Shown here piece after piece: positions 1 to 7,394 of a stretch of 62,153 nucleotides of DNA. The notes under the pieces are model-generated. The model did not search any database. It was not told the origin of the DNA and was given only the letters and a program-made list of their open reading frames with translations. Each line of letters starts with the position of its first letter. The stretch's first letter is position 1. Source of the DNA: Acidobacteriaceae bacterium (GTDB lineage: Bacteria; Acidobacteriota; Terriglobia; Terriglobales; Acidobacteriaceae); the NCBI GenBank assembly GCA_903642225.1, contig CAHJWI010000024.1, forward strand, positions 1 through 62,153. The letters are read 5' to 3'. A program made the translations under genes and the position numbers.

Positions 1-81
1 GAGGAGGCGATCGGAAAGGGTGGACTTGCCGTGGTCGATGTGCGCGATGATCGCGAAGTTGCGGATGAGTTTGGGGTCCAT
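1..81 (-). CDS. lepA: Elongation factor 4 (LepA), N-terminus only
   Basis: The first 27 codons of LepA, the ribosome-associated GTPase that back-translocates stalled ribosomes, read leftwards off the window edge. The visible peptide begins MDPKLIRNF and continues through AHIDHGKST, the P-loop of translational GTPases; the order Ile-Arg-Asn-Phe before the P-loop is typical of LepA rather than EF-Tu or EF-G. The ATG at 81 follows a strong purine-rich site (AAAGGGGA). Three micro-ORFs lie directly upstream on the same strand and may share its transcript. The rest of the gene lies outside the window, so length and C-terminal domain cannot be checked. Confidence 0.9.
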   Translation of the reverse strand, partial: MDPKLIRNFAIIAHIDHGKSTLSDRLL

Positions 82-188
82 TGAGGTCCCCTTTAGTTTA
101 CGTGGTGCGGCTACCCCACGGCGGAGGGGCAGCATGACAACGGTTCGACGAGGATGTCTGCGGAGGAGCGGGCGCCGGTTCTGTTCTG

Positions 189-287
189 TCAGGCAGCCTC
201 GGCGTAGGTGCCGATGGCGTGGGTGGCGACGACGCACGGGGCGAGGAGCATGAGGACGAAGGTGGCGGCGTAGAGGATGTCGTGCAT
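189..287 (-). CDS. Micro-ORF A, 32-residue hydrophobic peptide upstream of lepA
   Basis: A 32-codon reading frame with a good ribosome binding site (AAAAAGGA about 10 bases before the ATG at 287). The peptide begins [10 protein letters not shown], has one hydrophobic stretch of roughly 17 residues, then [11 protein letters not shown] and a short polar end. It would fit a single-span membrane micropeptide with one cysteine. Micro-ORF B just upstream encodes a clearly related peptide with the same MHD start and the same Pro-Cys-x-Val-Ala-Thr segment, which is the main reason to believe both are translated. It sits 107 bases before lepA on the same strand. No function can be assigned; KdpF-like or other single-span regulators are only analogies. 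Confidence 0.55.
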   Translation of the reverse strand: MHDILYAATFVLMLLAPCVVATHAIGTYAEAA

Positions 288-383
288 GGGAGCGGGTCCT
301 TTTTGGGGTTGTTTGGCGGCGGTTTGCAGGGCGGGTTGTGGTGGGCTTGGTAGTGGGTGGGTTCACGTGATGGTGGGCATAAG

Positions 384-479
384 CTAGGCGGCGTCAGAGG
401 AGGTGAGGGCGCGGGTGGCGACGATGCAGGGGACGAGGAGCAGGAGGACGAATGAGGAGGCAATGAGGGCGTCGTGCAT
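384..479 (-). CDS. Micro-ORF B, 31-residue paralogue of micro-ORF A
   Basis: A 31-codon frame starting at the ATG at 479, with AGAAAGG about 10 bases upstream. The peptide starts [10 protein letters not shown], runs through a leucine-rich hydrophobic span and then VPCIVATRA. Against micro-ORF A, the MHD start, the hydrophobic core, the Pro-Cys pair and the Val-Ala-Thr-x-Ala segment are all kept, while the tails differ. Two adjacent frames conserved at peptide level with independent ribosome binding sites argue for real translation. The distance between B and A is about 96 bases, and the whole set reads towards lepA. Function unknown; predicted inner-membrane single span. Confidence 0.55.
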   Translation of the reverse strand: MHDALIASSFVLLLLVPCIVATRALTSSDAA

Positions 480-586
480 GAGTGGCGGGCCTTTCTGGTT
501 GCGGGTGGAGAGTTAAGGTTTGGAAGGTTGAAGGGCAAGGGTTCAGGTTTTGGAGAAGAGGAACGAAGAGCGGTCGAATGAGTGCG

Positions 587-699
587 CTAGGCGGGTTTGA
601 GGCTGAGGGTGTTGCGGGCTGTGACGAGATAGCCGGGGGCGAGGAGGATGAGGCGGGGACGATGAGGGCGAAGACGGTGGCGATGAGGAGATCGAGCAT
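587..699 (-). pseudogene. Micro-ORF C, third copy with an apparent one-base frameshift
   Basis: A frame starting at the ATG at 699, with GAAAGGA upstream, gives MLDLLIATVFALIVP and then leaves the family pattern. Adding one base in the CCCC run near 655-658 restores a frame that continues LLAPGYLVTARN and ends at a TAG at 587-589, closely matching the [11 protein letters not shown] segment of micro-ORF A. The interval is 113 bases, one short of 38 codons, so this looks like a single-base deletion, a sequencing error in the C run, or a slippery site. The cysteine of copies A and B is replaced by Gly-Tyr in this restored frame. Confidence 0.4.
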
Positions 700-941
700 G
701 GGTGTGGTGTCCTTTCAATGTGTGTGTTGGCTGCCCTGTGTGAGTTGGGCTGCCCTGCCGACTTCTTGACTATCGCGCTGAAAAGACGTGGCGGGTATTG
801 CACAGAGGGGTGTGGCGGCGGGACAGGAGACGCACGGGTGCGGAGCGAGCTGGGTAGGTGAACGTGCGGGTGGTCCGAAGGAGATGGCGCAATAGTGAAA
901 GAGCGGTGTGCCGGATGAGGACACTTTCGCGCGTGGATAGA

Positions 942-3020
942 ATGAAGGGTGTGTTGAGACCCCAGGGCCGTGTGGCCGCTTTCCGTACTTTTGTTGTGCG
1001 TCGCCTAGTTGCGTGTGCGTGTTGTGTGCCTGTTGTGTTGCTGGCTGGATGTCCGGATGCGGGCGGAGCGCCGGGCAAGGTGCCTGTGGAGACGACTGCG
1101 CCGGCGGTGGATGCGCGGAATGCGGCAGGGCTGGATGCGGGTGGGCGGAGTACGGCGGGGGCGCAGGCTGGGCAGCAGCAGGTGGCGCCGGCTGGGACAC
1201 AGCAGGCAGCGAAGCCGCTGAGTGGGGAGCAGGTGGCTGCGGCGCAGGAGGAGGCGCGGCGGGTGCAGGCGCTGACGCAGCAGGTGGACAAGAGCTATGC
1301 GAGCGGCGTGCAGAACTACCGCACGGGGCGGCTGGATGCGGCGCGGCTGGACTTTGACTTTGCCGTGGACCTGATGCTGACGAGCGGTCTGGACATCAAG
1401 GCGGACGCGTCGCTGAACGATGAGTTTGAGCGAACGGTGAATGCCGTGAACAGCCTGGAGATGGACGCGCTGAAGCAGGGCAACGGTTTCAGTCCAAAGA
1501 CGGAAGAGACGCCTGTGGAGGCGGTGGATGACCTGACGTTTCCGGCGGCGGATGCGGCGCTTACGGCGAAGTTGAAGAGTGAGTTGAATACGACGTCGGA
1601 CCTGCCGCTGGTGATCAACGATACGGTGGCGGGGTACATCAATGCGTATGCGAACTCGTCGTCGTTCAAGGCGCACATGCGCAAGAGCCTGGAGCGCGCG
1701 GGGCGGTTCCGAGTGTTTATTCAGCAGGTGCTGAAGGACGAGGGCGTGCCGCAGGATTTGATCTACCTGGCAGTGGCGGAGAGCGGATTCCAGCTGCAGG
1801 TGGTGAATGCGCGCAGTGGTGCGGGTGGCATGTGGCAGTTTATGCCGACGGGCGCGTATGGGTTGGCCCGCAATGGGTACTTCGACGAGCGGTTCGACCC
1901 GGAAAAGAGCACGCGTGCGTATGCGCACTACATCAAGGGGTTGTACAACCAGTTTGGCGACTGGAACCTGGCGATGGCGGCCTATGACTGGGGTCCGGGG
2001 AATGTTCAGCGCGCGGTGATGCGCACGGGCTATGCGGATTATTGGGAGTTGTATCGCCGGAATGCGTTGCCGCGGGAAACGAAGAACTATGTGCCGCAGA
2101 TTCTGGCGGCGGCGATTATGGCAAAGAATCCGGCGCGGTATGGCCTGGAAGGTGTAATGGCCGATGCGCCGATCGTGAACGATACGGTTGCTGTGGACTA
2201 TGCGATGGATTTACGGCTAGCGGCGGACGTAACGGGGACGACGCTGGCGAATATTGTGGCGATCAACCCGGCGCTGTTGCGGCTAAGCACGCCTGCGGGA
2301 ATCCACTATGACATGCACGTGCCGCAGGGGACGAAGGCGGAGTTCGAGCAGCGGATTGCGGCAATACCGATGGAGAAGCGGAGCTCGTGGAGGTTCCACG
2401 AGGTGCGTGCGGGGGAGACGCTGGAGACCGTGTCGCAACTATTTCATGTGAGTTCGACTGAGATTCGCGTGGCGAACGACCTGAGTGATGCGGACCCGGT
2501 CGGCGAGGGCGATGAGCTTGTGGTGCCGGTGCAGAATGCGGGACAGCCGAGCACGCGGCCGCTGCAGTACACGGCTCGCAATGGAGACACACTGGTGACG
2601 GTGGCGGACCGCTTTAACGTGAGCACGGAAGAGCTGCGGGAGTGGAATCACCTGGGCTCGGGCGATGTGGGCCAGGGCGACGTGTTGTATGTGAGTGAGC
2701 CGGTGCGACTGCCGCCGGCGGGGCGTGGACATGTGCGGGGCAGGGGACGCAGTTATGCTGCGGCTCGAGGCGGACGGAGGTCTGTGCGGTTTGGTGGAGC
2801 ACATGGTGCGGTGAGGCGTGGTACGGCTTCGCGGAGGAGTGGCTCGGCTTTGCGGCGGAGCGGGTTGCGTGATGGTGGCGCTGCTCGGAACAGTGTTACT
2901 CGTGGCCGCGTAAGTCACAGTGCAGCAGCGCGCGGCGGTGTAAGAGCTCGTGTTGGTGGTGCTTCGAGCGGCAAGCATGGCACGGCGCATGCCGGTGGTT
3001 CGAAGCGCAAGCGGCGCTAG
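942..3020 (+). CDS. Membrane-bound lytic transglycosylase (MltD-like) lipoprotein with LysM repeats
   Basis: Cleaves peptidoglycan glycan strands with 1,6-anhydro product formation; expected to be anchored in the outer membrane. From the ATG at 942 the product is 692 residues. A signal peptide ends in a VLLAGC lipobox. The SLT (GH23) domain spans about residues 255-400, with the catalytic glutamate at about residue 280 in AVAESGF, followed by GGMWQFMPTGAYG and the AAYDWGPGN segment. Two LysM modules lie at about 486-530 and 540-585. The last 105 residues are a low-complexity Arg/Gly/Ser tail ending KRKRR, which is not normal for MltD. The start is uncertain: an in-frame GTG at 858 and an ATG at 915 also exist, none with a strong ribosome site, and 942 leaves a long basic n-region. 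Confidence 0.88.
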   Translation: MKGVLRPQGRVAAFRTFVVRRLVACACCVPVVLLAGCPDAGGAPGKVPVETTAPAVDARNAAGLDAGGRSTAGAQAGQQQVAPAGTQQAAKPLSGEQVAAAQEEARRVQALTQQVDKSYASGVQNYRTGRLDAARLDFDFAVDLMLTSGLDIKADASLNDEFERTVNAVNSLEMDALKQGNGFSPKTEETPVEAVDDLTFPAADAALTAKLKSELNTTSDLPLVINDTVAGYINAYANSSSFKAHMRKSLERAGRFRVFIQQVLKDEGVPQDLIYLAVAESGFQLQVVNARSGAGGMWQFMPTGAYGLARNGYFDERFDPEKSTRAYAHYIKGLYNQFGDWNLAMAAYDWGPGNVQRAVMRTGYADYWELYRRNALPRETKNYVPQILAAAIMAKNPARYGLEGVMADAPIVNDTVAVDYAMDLRLAADVTGTTLANIVAINPALLRLSTPAGIHYDMHVPQGTKAEFEQRIAAIPMEKRSSWRFHEVRAGETLETVSQLFHVSSTEIRVANDLSDADPVGEGDELVVPVQNAGQPSTRPLQYTARNGDTLVTVADRFNVSTEELREWNHLGSGDVGQGDVLYVSEPVRLPPAGRGHVRGRGRSYAAARGGRRSVRFGGAHGAVRRGTASRRSGSALRRSGLRDGGAARNSVTRGRVSHSAAARGGVRARVGGASSGKHGTAHAGGSKRKRR

Positions 3021-3305
3021 TGCGTGGTGTGTGTCGGATGGGACTGAGCGCGTCCTGGACAGGGGTTGTTGGTGAAGGCGAGAGGTTCGCATGCGTGTGT
3101 ACCAGAGGAAAACGAGCTAGTGCGCGAGGGCTTGTTGGGATGAAAGCAGCTGCGCTGAAGACATGCGTTCTGAAGCGGCAAAAAAGAATGGCAGGATTGA
3201 AAGTTAATGCTTGCCATTGCACCAACTGCGGTGCACCATATCTGTGTATTCCGTTGGGCTGTTTGTTTGCATCCTATGGGGCATCGCAAGCTGGAGGGTT
3301 GGACC

Positions 3306-4532
3306 ATGCCGTACGACGAAGAAGACCTGAAGCTCTACGCCGCCGCGAAGGATGACGACGCAGAGTACGACGAAGACGACGATGAGGAAGACGACGATCT
3401 CGACGATGACGATGATGATGACGACGAAGAAGATGAGGTAAGCACGACGTCGGATGATGAAGACGAAGACGACGATGAGGACGACGACACCCTTGACGAC
3501 GAAGACGACGACATCGATGACGAGGATGATGACGATGAAGAGGCTGAGCCGGTAAACGCAAAGGGCAACGATGCGATGTTGCGCAGTGAACCGCACTCCG
3601 AACAGGCGACGCTGTATGCGTCGCCTTCTTCGCAGGCTGCCCCGTACACACCACCGGACCGGACGAGCAAGGAGCCGGAACAGAACCCGACGGAGGCTGA
3701 GCTGACGGACCTGCCGGCGTTCAGCGAGTCGGGTGACGAGGATGAGGACAGTACACCGTCTAAAGGCATCGGTGAACGGACAGGTGAGGCCGATGCGGTG
3801 GACCCGTACCGGAGCGGCGAAGAAGACGATGCCGTGGATGTAGTTCAGAGTGGCGAGGACGACGAAGCGATTGAAGCCGGGATCGCAGAGTCATCTTCTA
3901 TTGAGGCACCTGCGCGCACAGGCGCAAAAGCCGCGGTGAAGGTTGCAGCCAAGACGGCTCCCGCGAAGAAGATTGTGGCAAAGAAAACGACGCCGGTGAA
4001 AGCACCCGCGAAGAAAGCTGCTGGAGTGAAGGTGGCAGCAAAGAAAGTGCCTGCAAAGAAGGTTGCTGCGAAGAAGGCCATCGCGGTAGAGGCTGCGGCG
4101 AAGAAGAGTTCCCCCGCCAAGAAGGCTACGGCCTTGGCGAGCAAGGTTTCAGCGGCAAAGGCGGCTGCGAAGTCCGCGACGGCAAAGGGTGGCAAAACCC
4201 CTGTGCCTGCGAAGAAGGTTGCTGCGAAGGCGACGAAGGCTGCAAAGTCGGCGGCGGTTCGTAGCGGCAAGGCTGCACCTAAGAAGGCAGCACAATCCAC
4301 ACAACGAGGTAAGACGTTGGCCACCAAGAAAGCAGCAGTACCGGCAAAGAAGGTTGCGGCAAAGAAAACCGCAACACCCGCGAAGAAAACGACTGCAGTG
4401 AAGAAGACCGCAGCCAAGACAACACCAGCAAAGAAGACCGCTTCCAAAGTTCCGGCAAAGAAGACAGCAACCAAGGTTGCGGCAAACAAAGCACCGGCGA
4501 AGAAGACCGTTGCCAAGAAAGCCACAAAGTAA
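3306..4532 (+). CDS. Bipolar histone H1-like protein: acidic N-terminus, Lys/Ala/Pro-rich C-terminus
   Basis: A 408-residue low-complexity protein. Residues about 1-80 are dominated by Asp/Glu runs, residues 80-200 are a mixed acidic linker, and residues about 205-408 are tandem variations of PAKKxxAKK and VAAKK, as in histone H1 tails and bacterial H1-like proteins (HctB, AlgP/PhaF tails). The ATG at 3306 is preceded by GGAGG and begins MPYDEEDLKLY. The C-terminal half is predicted to bind DNA or other polyanions; the acidic half could neutralise it or recruit basic partners. That is inference from charge only, since no globular domain is visible. It is followed by a strong terminator, so it is probably monocistronic. 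Repeat-rich sequence makes copy number prone to assembly error. Confidence 0.8.
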   Translation: MPYDEEDLKLYAAAKDDDAEYDEDDDEEDDDLDDDDDDDDEEDEVSTTSDDEDEDDDEDDDTLDDEDDDIDDEDDDDEEAEPVNAKGNDAMLRSEPHSEQATLYASPSSQAAPYTPPDRTSKEPEQNPTEAELTDLPAFSESGDEDEDSTPSKGIGERTGEADAVDPYRSGEEDDAVDVVQSGEDDEAIEAGIAESSSIEAPARTGAKAAVKVAAKTAPAKKIVAKKTTPVKAPAKKAAGVKVAAKKVPAKKVAAKKAIAVEAAAKKSSPAKKATALASKVSAAKAAAKSATAKGGKTPVPAKKVAAKATKAAKSAAVRSGKAAPKKAAQSTQRGKTLATKKAAVPAKKVAAKKTATPAKKTTAVKKTAAKTTPAKKTASKVPAKKTATKVAANKAPAKKTVAKKATK

Positions 4533-4620
4533 TTTGTCTCCTGTTCAGGGAGAGACCCCTCGCGATTTGCGAGGGTGATGTACCAGGCAAGTCTTTAACG
4601 GCACGTCTGTAAGGCAAGTA

Positions 4621-4660
4621 AAAGGGCCCGGCATCCTGATTGGGAGCCGGGCCTTTTTAC
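4621..4660 (+). terminator. Rho-independent terminator after the H1-like gene
   Basis: The arms AAAGGGCCCGGC and GCCGGGCCTTTTT form a GC-rich stem with a loop of about 12 bases and a T run on the + strand. A shorter hairpin (CCTCGC/GCGAGG, near 4558-4576) precedes it without a T run. It also reads as A-rich to T-rich on the other strand, so it may serve both the H1-like gene and the convergent peroxiredoxin gene. Confidence 0.8.
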
Positions 4661-4804
4661 GTCTGGTAAGGGATGTCGTGTGTGGGCAGGAAGAGCGGCT
4701 CACCGCAACGAAGAGCAGCCGACCCTTTCACGATGAAGCTGTGGGAAGTGGGTACGCGGTGTGCGGCGCACTTGATGATTTAGGCGCCGGGTGTTTGGGG
4801 AGAG

Positions 4805-5362
4805 TTAGGACTTCTGGGCGGACTGTATGGCAGCGAGGACTTCTTCGCTGTGATTGCCGACTTTTACGTCTGGCCAGACTTTGACGACCTTGCCCTGAGG
4901 CGAGATGAGGTAGGTGACGCGCGAGGCATAAGACATGGGGCCCATGGACTTAACGGGGACACCATACTCATCGACGACCTTGTGCTCGGGGTCTGCGAGG
5001 AGCTTGAAGGTGAGGTTTTCCTGGGTGCAGAAGCTCTTGTGCGAGTCGGTGGTGTCAAGCGAGACGCCGAGGATGGCGGCGTTGAGGGCGGTGAACTTGC
5101 TCTGATCGCGCTGGAAGTTGTGGGCTTCAAGGGTGCAGCCAGAGGTCTTGTCCTTGGGGTAGAAGTAGAGGACGACCCACTTGCCCTTGTAGTCGGCGAG
5201 GGAGACGGGTGTGGCGTCCTGGGAGGGGAGGGTGAAGGTGGGAGCGGTGGAGCCGTCCGAAAGGAGGCCTGCAGCAGCCGCGGCGTTGGCCTGACGCGCG
5301 GTAAAGAGGGCGCCGACGGAGGCTAGGACAAGGAGGGTAAAGATGGCTAGACGCTGGGTCAT
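4805..5362 (-). CDS. Exported peroxiredoxin of the AhpC/TSA-Bcp type
   Basis: Reduces hydrogen peroxide or organic peroxides. The 185-residue product has an N-terminal signal peptide (MTQRLAIFTLLVL..., alanine-rich cleavage region near residue 28), so it should act in the periplasm. The thioredoxin-like fold follows, with YFYPKDKTSGCT carrying the peroxidatic cysteine at about residue 76. Typical Bcp proteins have a resolving cysteine five residues later; here that position is histidine (GCTLEAH). The only other cysteine is near residue 112 (SFCTQEN), so resolution must use it or an outside thiol. The gene is convergent with the H1-like gene and appears monocistronic. Confidence 0.88.
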   Translation of the reverse strand: MTQRLAIFTLLVLASVGALFTARQANAAAAAGLLSDGSTAPTFTLPSQDATPVSLADYKGKWVVLYFYPKDKTSGCTLEAHNFQRDQSKFTALNAAILGVSLDTTDSHKSFCTQENLTFKLLADPEHKVVDEYGVPVKSMGPMSYASRVTYLISPQGKVVKVWPDVKVGNHSEEVLAAIQSAQKS

Positions 5363-5644
5363 GTGTGGCTCCTAAGGGACCAGAATAGTAGAGCAGCAAG
5401 CGGGTGCCGGGGCAAGTTGCAGGAAGTCCGCTGTGGTCGAGAAAATTCGTCGGCTGATTTGACATGAGGAATCCGAAGGGGCAGGAGCGGGGCAGGAACA
5501 GGTGCACTGTCTTCGCAGGTATGGCTGCTGAGCGACTCTGGATTCCTGCACCAAAGGCGGAATTCTACCTGGAACTTTCGGGTGATCGATCGGTCTCTTA
5601 AACGGCGACTTAGGTGGGAAGTATGTGAAGAGTGGCCTAAATAT
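5363..5644. other. Intergenic region upstream of the peroxiredoxin and PEP-CTERM genes
   Basis: Between the two divergent genes (5363-5755) I see no convincing reading frame. The left part should hold the peroxiredoxin promoter on the minus strand. The right part carries the repeat and dyad listed separately. No RNA gene was recognised. Confidence 0.5.
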
Positions 5645-5680
5645 GTGCGTTTTTCTACGTAATGGTGCGTTTAAAACGCA
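5645..5680 (+). promoter_or_regulatory. Direct repeat and palindrome upstream of the PEP-CTERM gene
   Basis: GTGCGTTT occurs at 5645-5652 and again at 5665-5672, exactly 20 bases apart (two helical turns). The second copy is part of a perfect palindrome TGCGTTT-A-AAACGCA at 5666-5680. The arrangement, about 75-110 bases before the start codon, fits a transcription-factor binding region, but no known consensus was recognised. Confidence 0.35.
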
Positions 5681-5722
5681 GGCAGGAAAGGAATGGGAGG
5701 GTGGAAATGGTGTGCTAAGTTG

Positions 5723-5736
5723 GCACAAGATTGTGC
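5723..5736. promoter_or_regulatory. Perfect dyad GCACAA-GA-TTGTGC before the PEP-CTERM start
   Basis: Six-base arms with a two-base centre lie immediately before the GGAG ribosome site. It could be an operator. The surrounding TTGGCAC...GTGC resembles a sigma-54 element, but the GG to GC spacing is one base too long. Confidence 0.3.
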
Positions 5737-5755
5737 TACTCCGGAGATGTCCTCT

Positions 5756-6322
5756 ATGCGTTTGCGTTTCGTTTCTGCTGCGGTTTTACTTTTTGCGAGT
5801 GCTGCCGCCCGTGCCGACGATGTTTTCAATTTTAGTTACACCTTTGCTAACAGTGACGTGCTGACGGCAAACCTGACGGGCACGTTTTTGGCGGACGGGA
5901 ATACATTTAACGTTTCTGGCTTGAACAGCGTGGCCTACAACGGCGTGCTACAGTCCGCTCAATCGTTCATACTCGAAAGCTATTCGAGTTTTGGAGGGCG
6001 CAGTGATGGCACTTATGCAGGCGGCGTGCTGACCCTGGACGGCAGTTACGAGAACTTTATCGAAGAGAGTTCCGATGGCGGGTTCGACCTGATTGTGAAT
6101 GCCGGATTTACTTACAACAACGGCAGCAATATCGGGGTGTTCGGATTTTCGACGTTGAACGACCAGGCGTTTGTGGCATCGAACTTTGTTACATCTGCGG
6201 AGCCCGAGATAGCGGCAACGCCCGAACCATCGAGCCTTGCTTTGCTTGGGACCGGGGTGCTCGGCGTCGCGGGTGTGATTCGGCGGCGTCTGCTGCCAGG
6301 CGATCCGGAGGTTATGGCGTAG
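5756..6322 (+). CDS. PEP-CTERM sorting-domain secreted protein
   Basis: A 188-residue exported protein. It begins MRLRFVSAAVLLFASAAARA, a clean signal peptide. The mature part is glycine/serine/asparagine-rich with no recognised catalytic motif. The C-terminus has the full PEP-CTERM signal: TPEPSSLALLGTG, a hydrophobic segment and an RRR cluster, followed by about ten further residues. Such proteins are processed by an exosortase and are often tied to exopolysaccharide and biofilm; no exosortase gene is in this window. The ATG at 5756 was chosen because GGAG lies about 9 bases upstream; an ATG at 5747 sits too close to it. The two repeats upstream suggest specific regulation. Confidence 0.85.
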   Translation: MRLRFVSAAVLLFASAAARADDVFNFSYTFANSDVLTANLTGTFLADGNTFNVSGLNSVAYNGVLQSAQSFILESYSSFGGRSDGTYAGGVLTLDGSYENFIEESSDGGFDLIVNAGFTYNNGSNIGVFGFSTLNDQAFVASNFVTSAEPEIAATPEPSSLALLGTGVLGVAGVIRRRLLPGDPEVMA

Positions 6323-6399
6323 GGATGGGCCTTGTCCGTGTCTCGTCGCAGGACGGGATGCGGACTGATGCTTGCGGGAGCGGAGCCGATGTTGTTGTC

Positions 6400-6489
6400 A
6401 TGATGACGATACTTGCGGCGTGGTTCGCTCTTTCGGTGTGTGTGACGTTTACGGCTGGCTTCCTGGTGCACCCGGCGAATGGGGAGTGA
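6400..6489 (+). CDS. Possible 29-residue hydrophobic micro-ORF
   Basis: A frame starting ATG-ATG at 6400 and ending TGA at 6487-6489 encodes MMTILAAWFALSVCV then a short glycine/histidine end. It is nearly all hydrophobic and resembles a single-span micropeptide. The ribosome site is poor: GGAG lies about 17 bases upstream. It fills the gap between the PEP-CTERM gene and the convergent lpxI stop. Listed because similar micro-ORFs occur elsewhere in the window; it may well be chance. Confidence 0.25.
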   Translation: MMTILAAWFALSVCVTFTAGFLVHPANGE

Positions 6490-6514
6490 GGGCGACGGGC
6501 GCGTCGCTGCAGAC

Positions 6515-7390
6515 TTAGAACACTTCTGCGGTGATGGCTATACCTGCGTCGTCTGCTGCGCCGATGACGGCGGGCGGGTTGAAGATGAGGGTGCGGCCGG
6601 CTTCAATGGCCAGGCAGGTGGCGCCGGCAGCCTTCATGGTGCTGATGGTGGCGAGGCCGATGACTGGGACGTCGAAGCGGAGGTCCTGATTGGGCTTGGC
6701 GACTTTGACGACGGTGAGTGCAGTGGACAACGTCTGCGTATCGGCAAGGGTTTGCGCTTCCCTGCCCTCTCTTTCTTTGAGAAGTTGGCCAGCGCGGAGG
6801 ATGGTTGCGTCGGTGCCTTCCATGGCTTCGACGGCGACGCAGGCTGTGGCGGCGATGACGACAGTTTGGCCGAGGTCGACGGCGGCGAGGTGTTTGGCGA
6901 TGCGGAGGCCGTAGGCGACGTCTTCCTGCTCTTGCGGGGTGGGTGCACGTTGGGTGAGGGTGCCGGGTTTGGCGAGGAGCGGCTCGAGGTAGGCGGTGCT
7001 GCTGATGAGGTGGATGCCTTCGTCTTCGAGGACTTTTGCAACGGCGCCGAGAAGCATGTCGGTGGAACGGGTGCGTAGGTTGAGCAAGAGCTTGGCGAGG
7101 CGCCAGTCCGGGCGGATGCTGCTGAAAATTTGCTTGTGGCGGACCTGGCCGGCCATGACGGCTTCGGTGACGCCTTCGCGCTGAAAGGTTTCGATGAGCC
7201 TGGAGAGGTCGCCGAGGGAGAGCCAGTGGACGGTAATATCCCTGTCCTGCTGCGCGCGGATGTTCATGGCGGGGTCGGTCTCTTCTTTGATGGCGGCGAC
7301 GACGACGCGCAGGTTGCGGGCGCGGGCAGCGTCAAGCAGGAGGAAGGGGAACTGGCCGTTGCCGGCGATGAGGCCGAGGGTCTGAATCAA
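6515..7390 (-). CDS. lpxI: UDP-2,3-diacylglucosamine pyrophosphatase LpxI
   Basis: Hydrolyses UDP-2,3-diacylglucosamine to lipid X and UMP in lipid A synthesis; it is the LpxH alternative in many Gram-negatives. The family N-terminus LGLIAGNGQFP, the central VMAGQVRHKQIF segment and the C-terminal GLATISTMKAAGATCLAIEAGRT segment are all present. I place the start at the TTG at 7390 (291 residues), giving MIQTLGLIAGNG, because it follows GGAAAG at ribosome-site distance and comes four bases after the stop of the small gene upstream. An in-frame GTG at 7444 would add 18 residues not typical of the family and would overlap that gene. Confidence 0.9.
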   Translation of the reverse strand: MIQTLGLIAGNGQFPFLLLDAARARNLRVVVAAIKEETDPAMNIRAQQDRDITVHWLSLGDLSRLIETFQREGVTEAVMAGQVRHKQIFSSIRPDWRLAKLLLNLRTRSTDMLLGAVAKVLEDEGIHLISSTAYLEPLLAKPGTLTQRAPTPQEQEDVAYGLRIAKHLAAVDLGQTVVIAATACVAVEAMEGTDATILRAGQLLKEREGREAQTLADTQTLSTALTVVKVAKPNQDLRFDVPVIGLATISTMKAAGATCLAIEAGRTLIFNPPAVIGAADDAGIAITAEVF

Positions 7391-7394
7391 GCGG

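Noticed and set aside
3020..3355. Short frame with Cys/His pattern CHCTNCGAP, zinc-finger-like
   Set aside because: No ribosome site, overlaps the H1-like start, and the cysteine spacing fits no known finger.
3335..3769. Ser-rich minus-strand frame opposite the acidic run of the H1-like gene
   Set aside because: Direct consequence of GAC/GAT/GAA repeats reading as TCG/TCA/TCC on the other strand.
5721..5738. Sigma-54 promoter before the PEP-CTERM gene
   Set aside because: TGGCAC and GC are present, but GG to GC has 11 bases between instead of 10, and it lies too close to the start codon.
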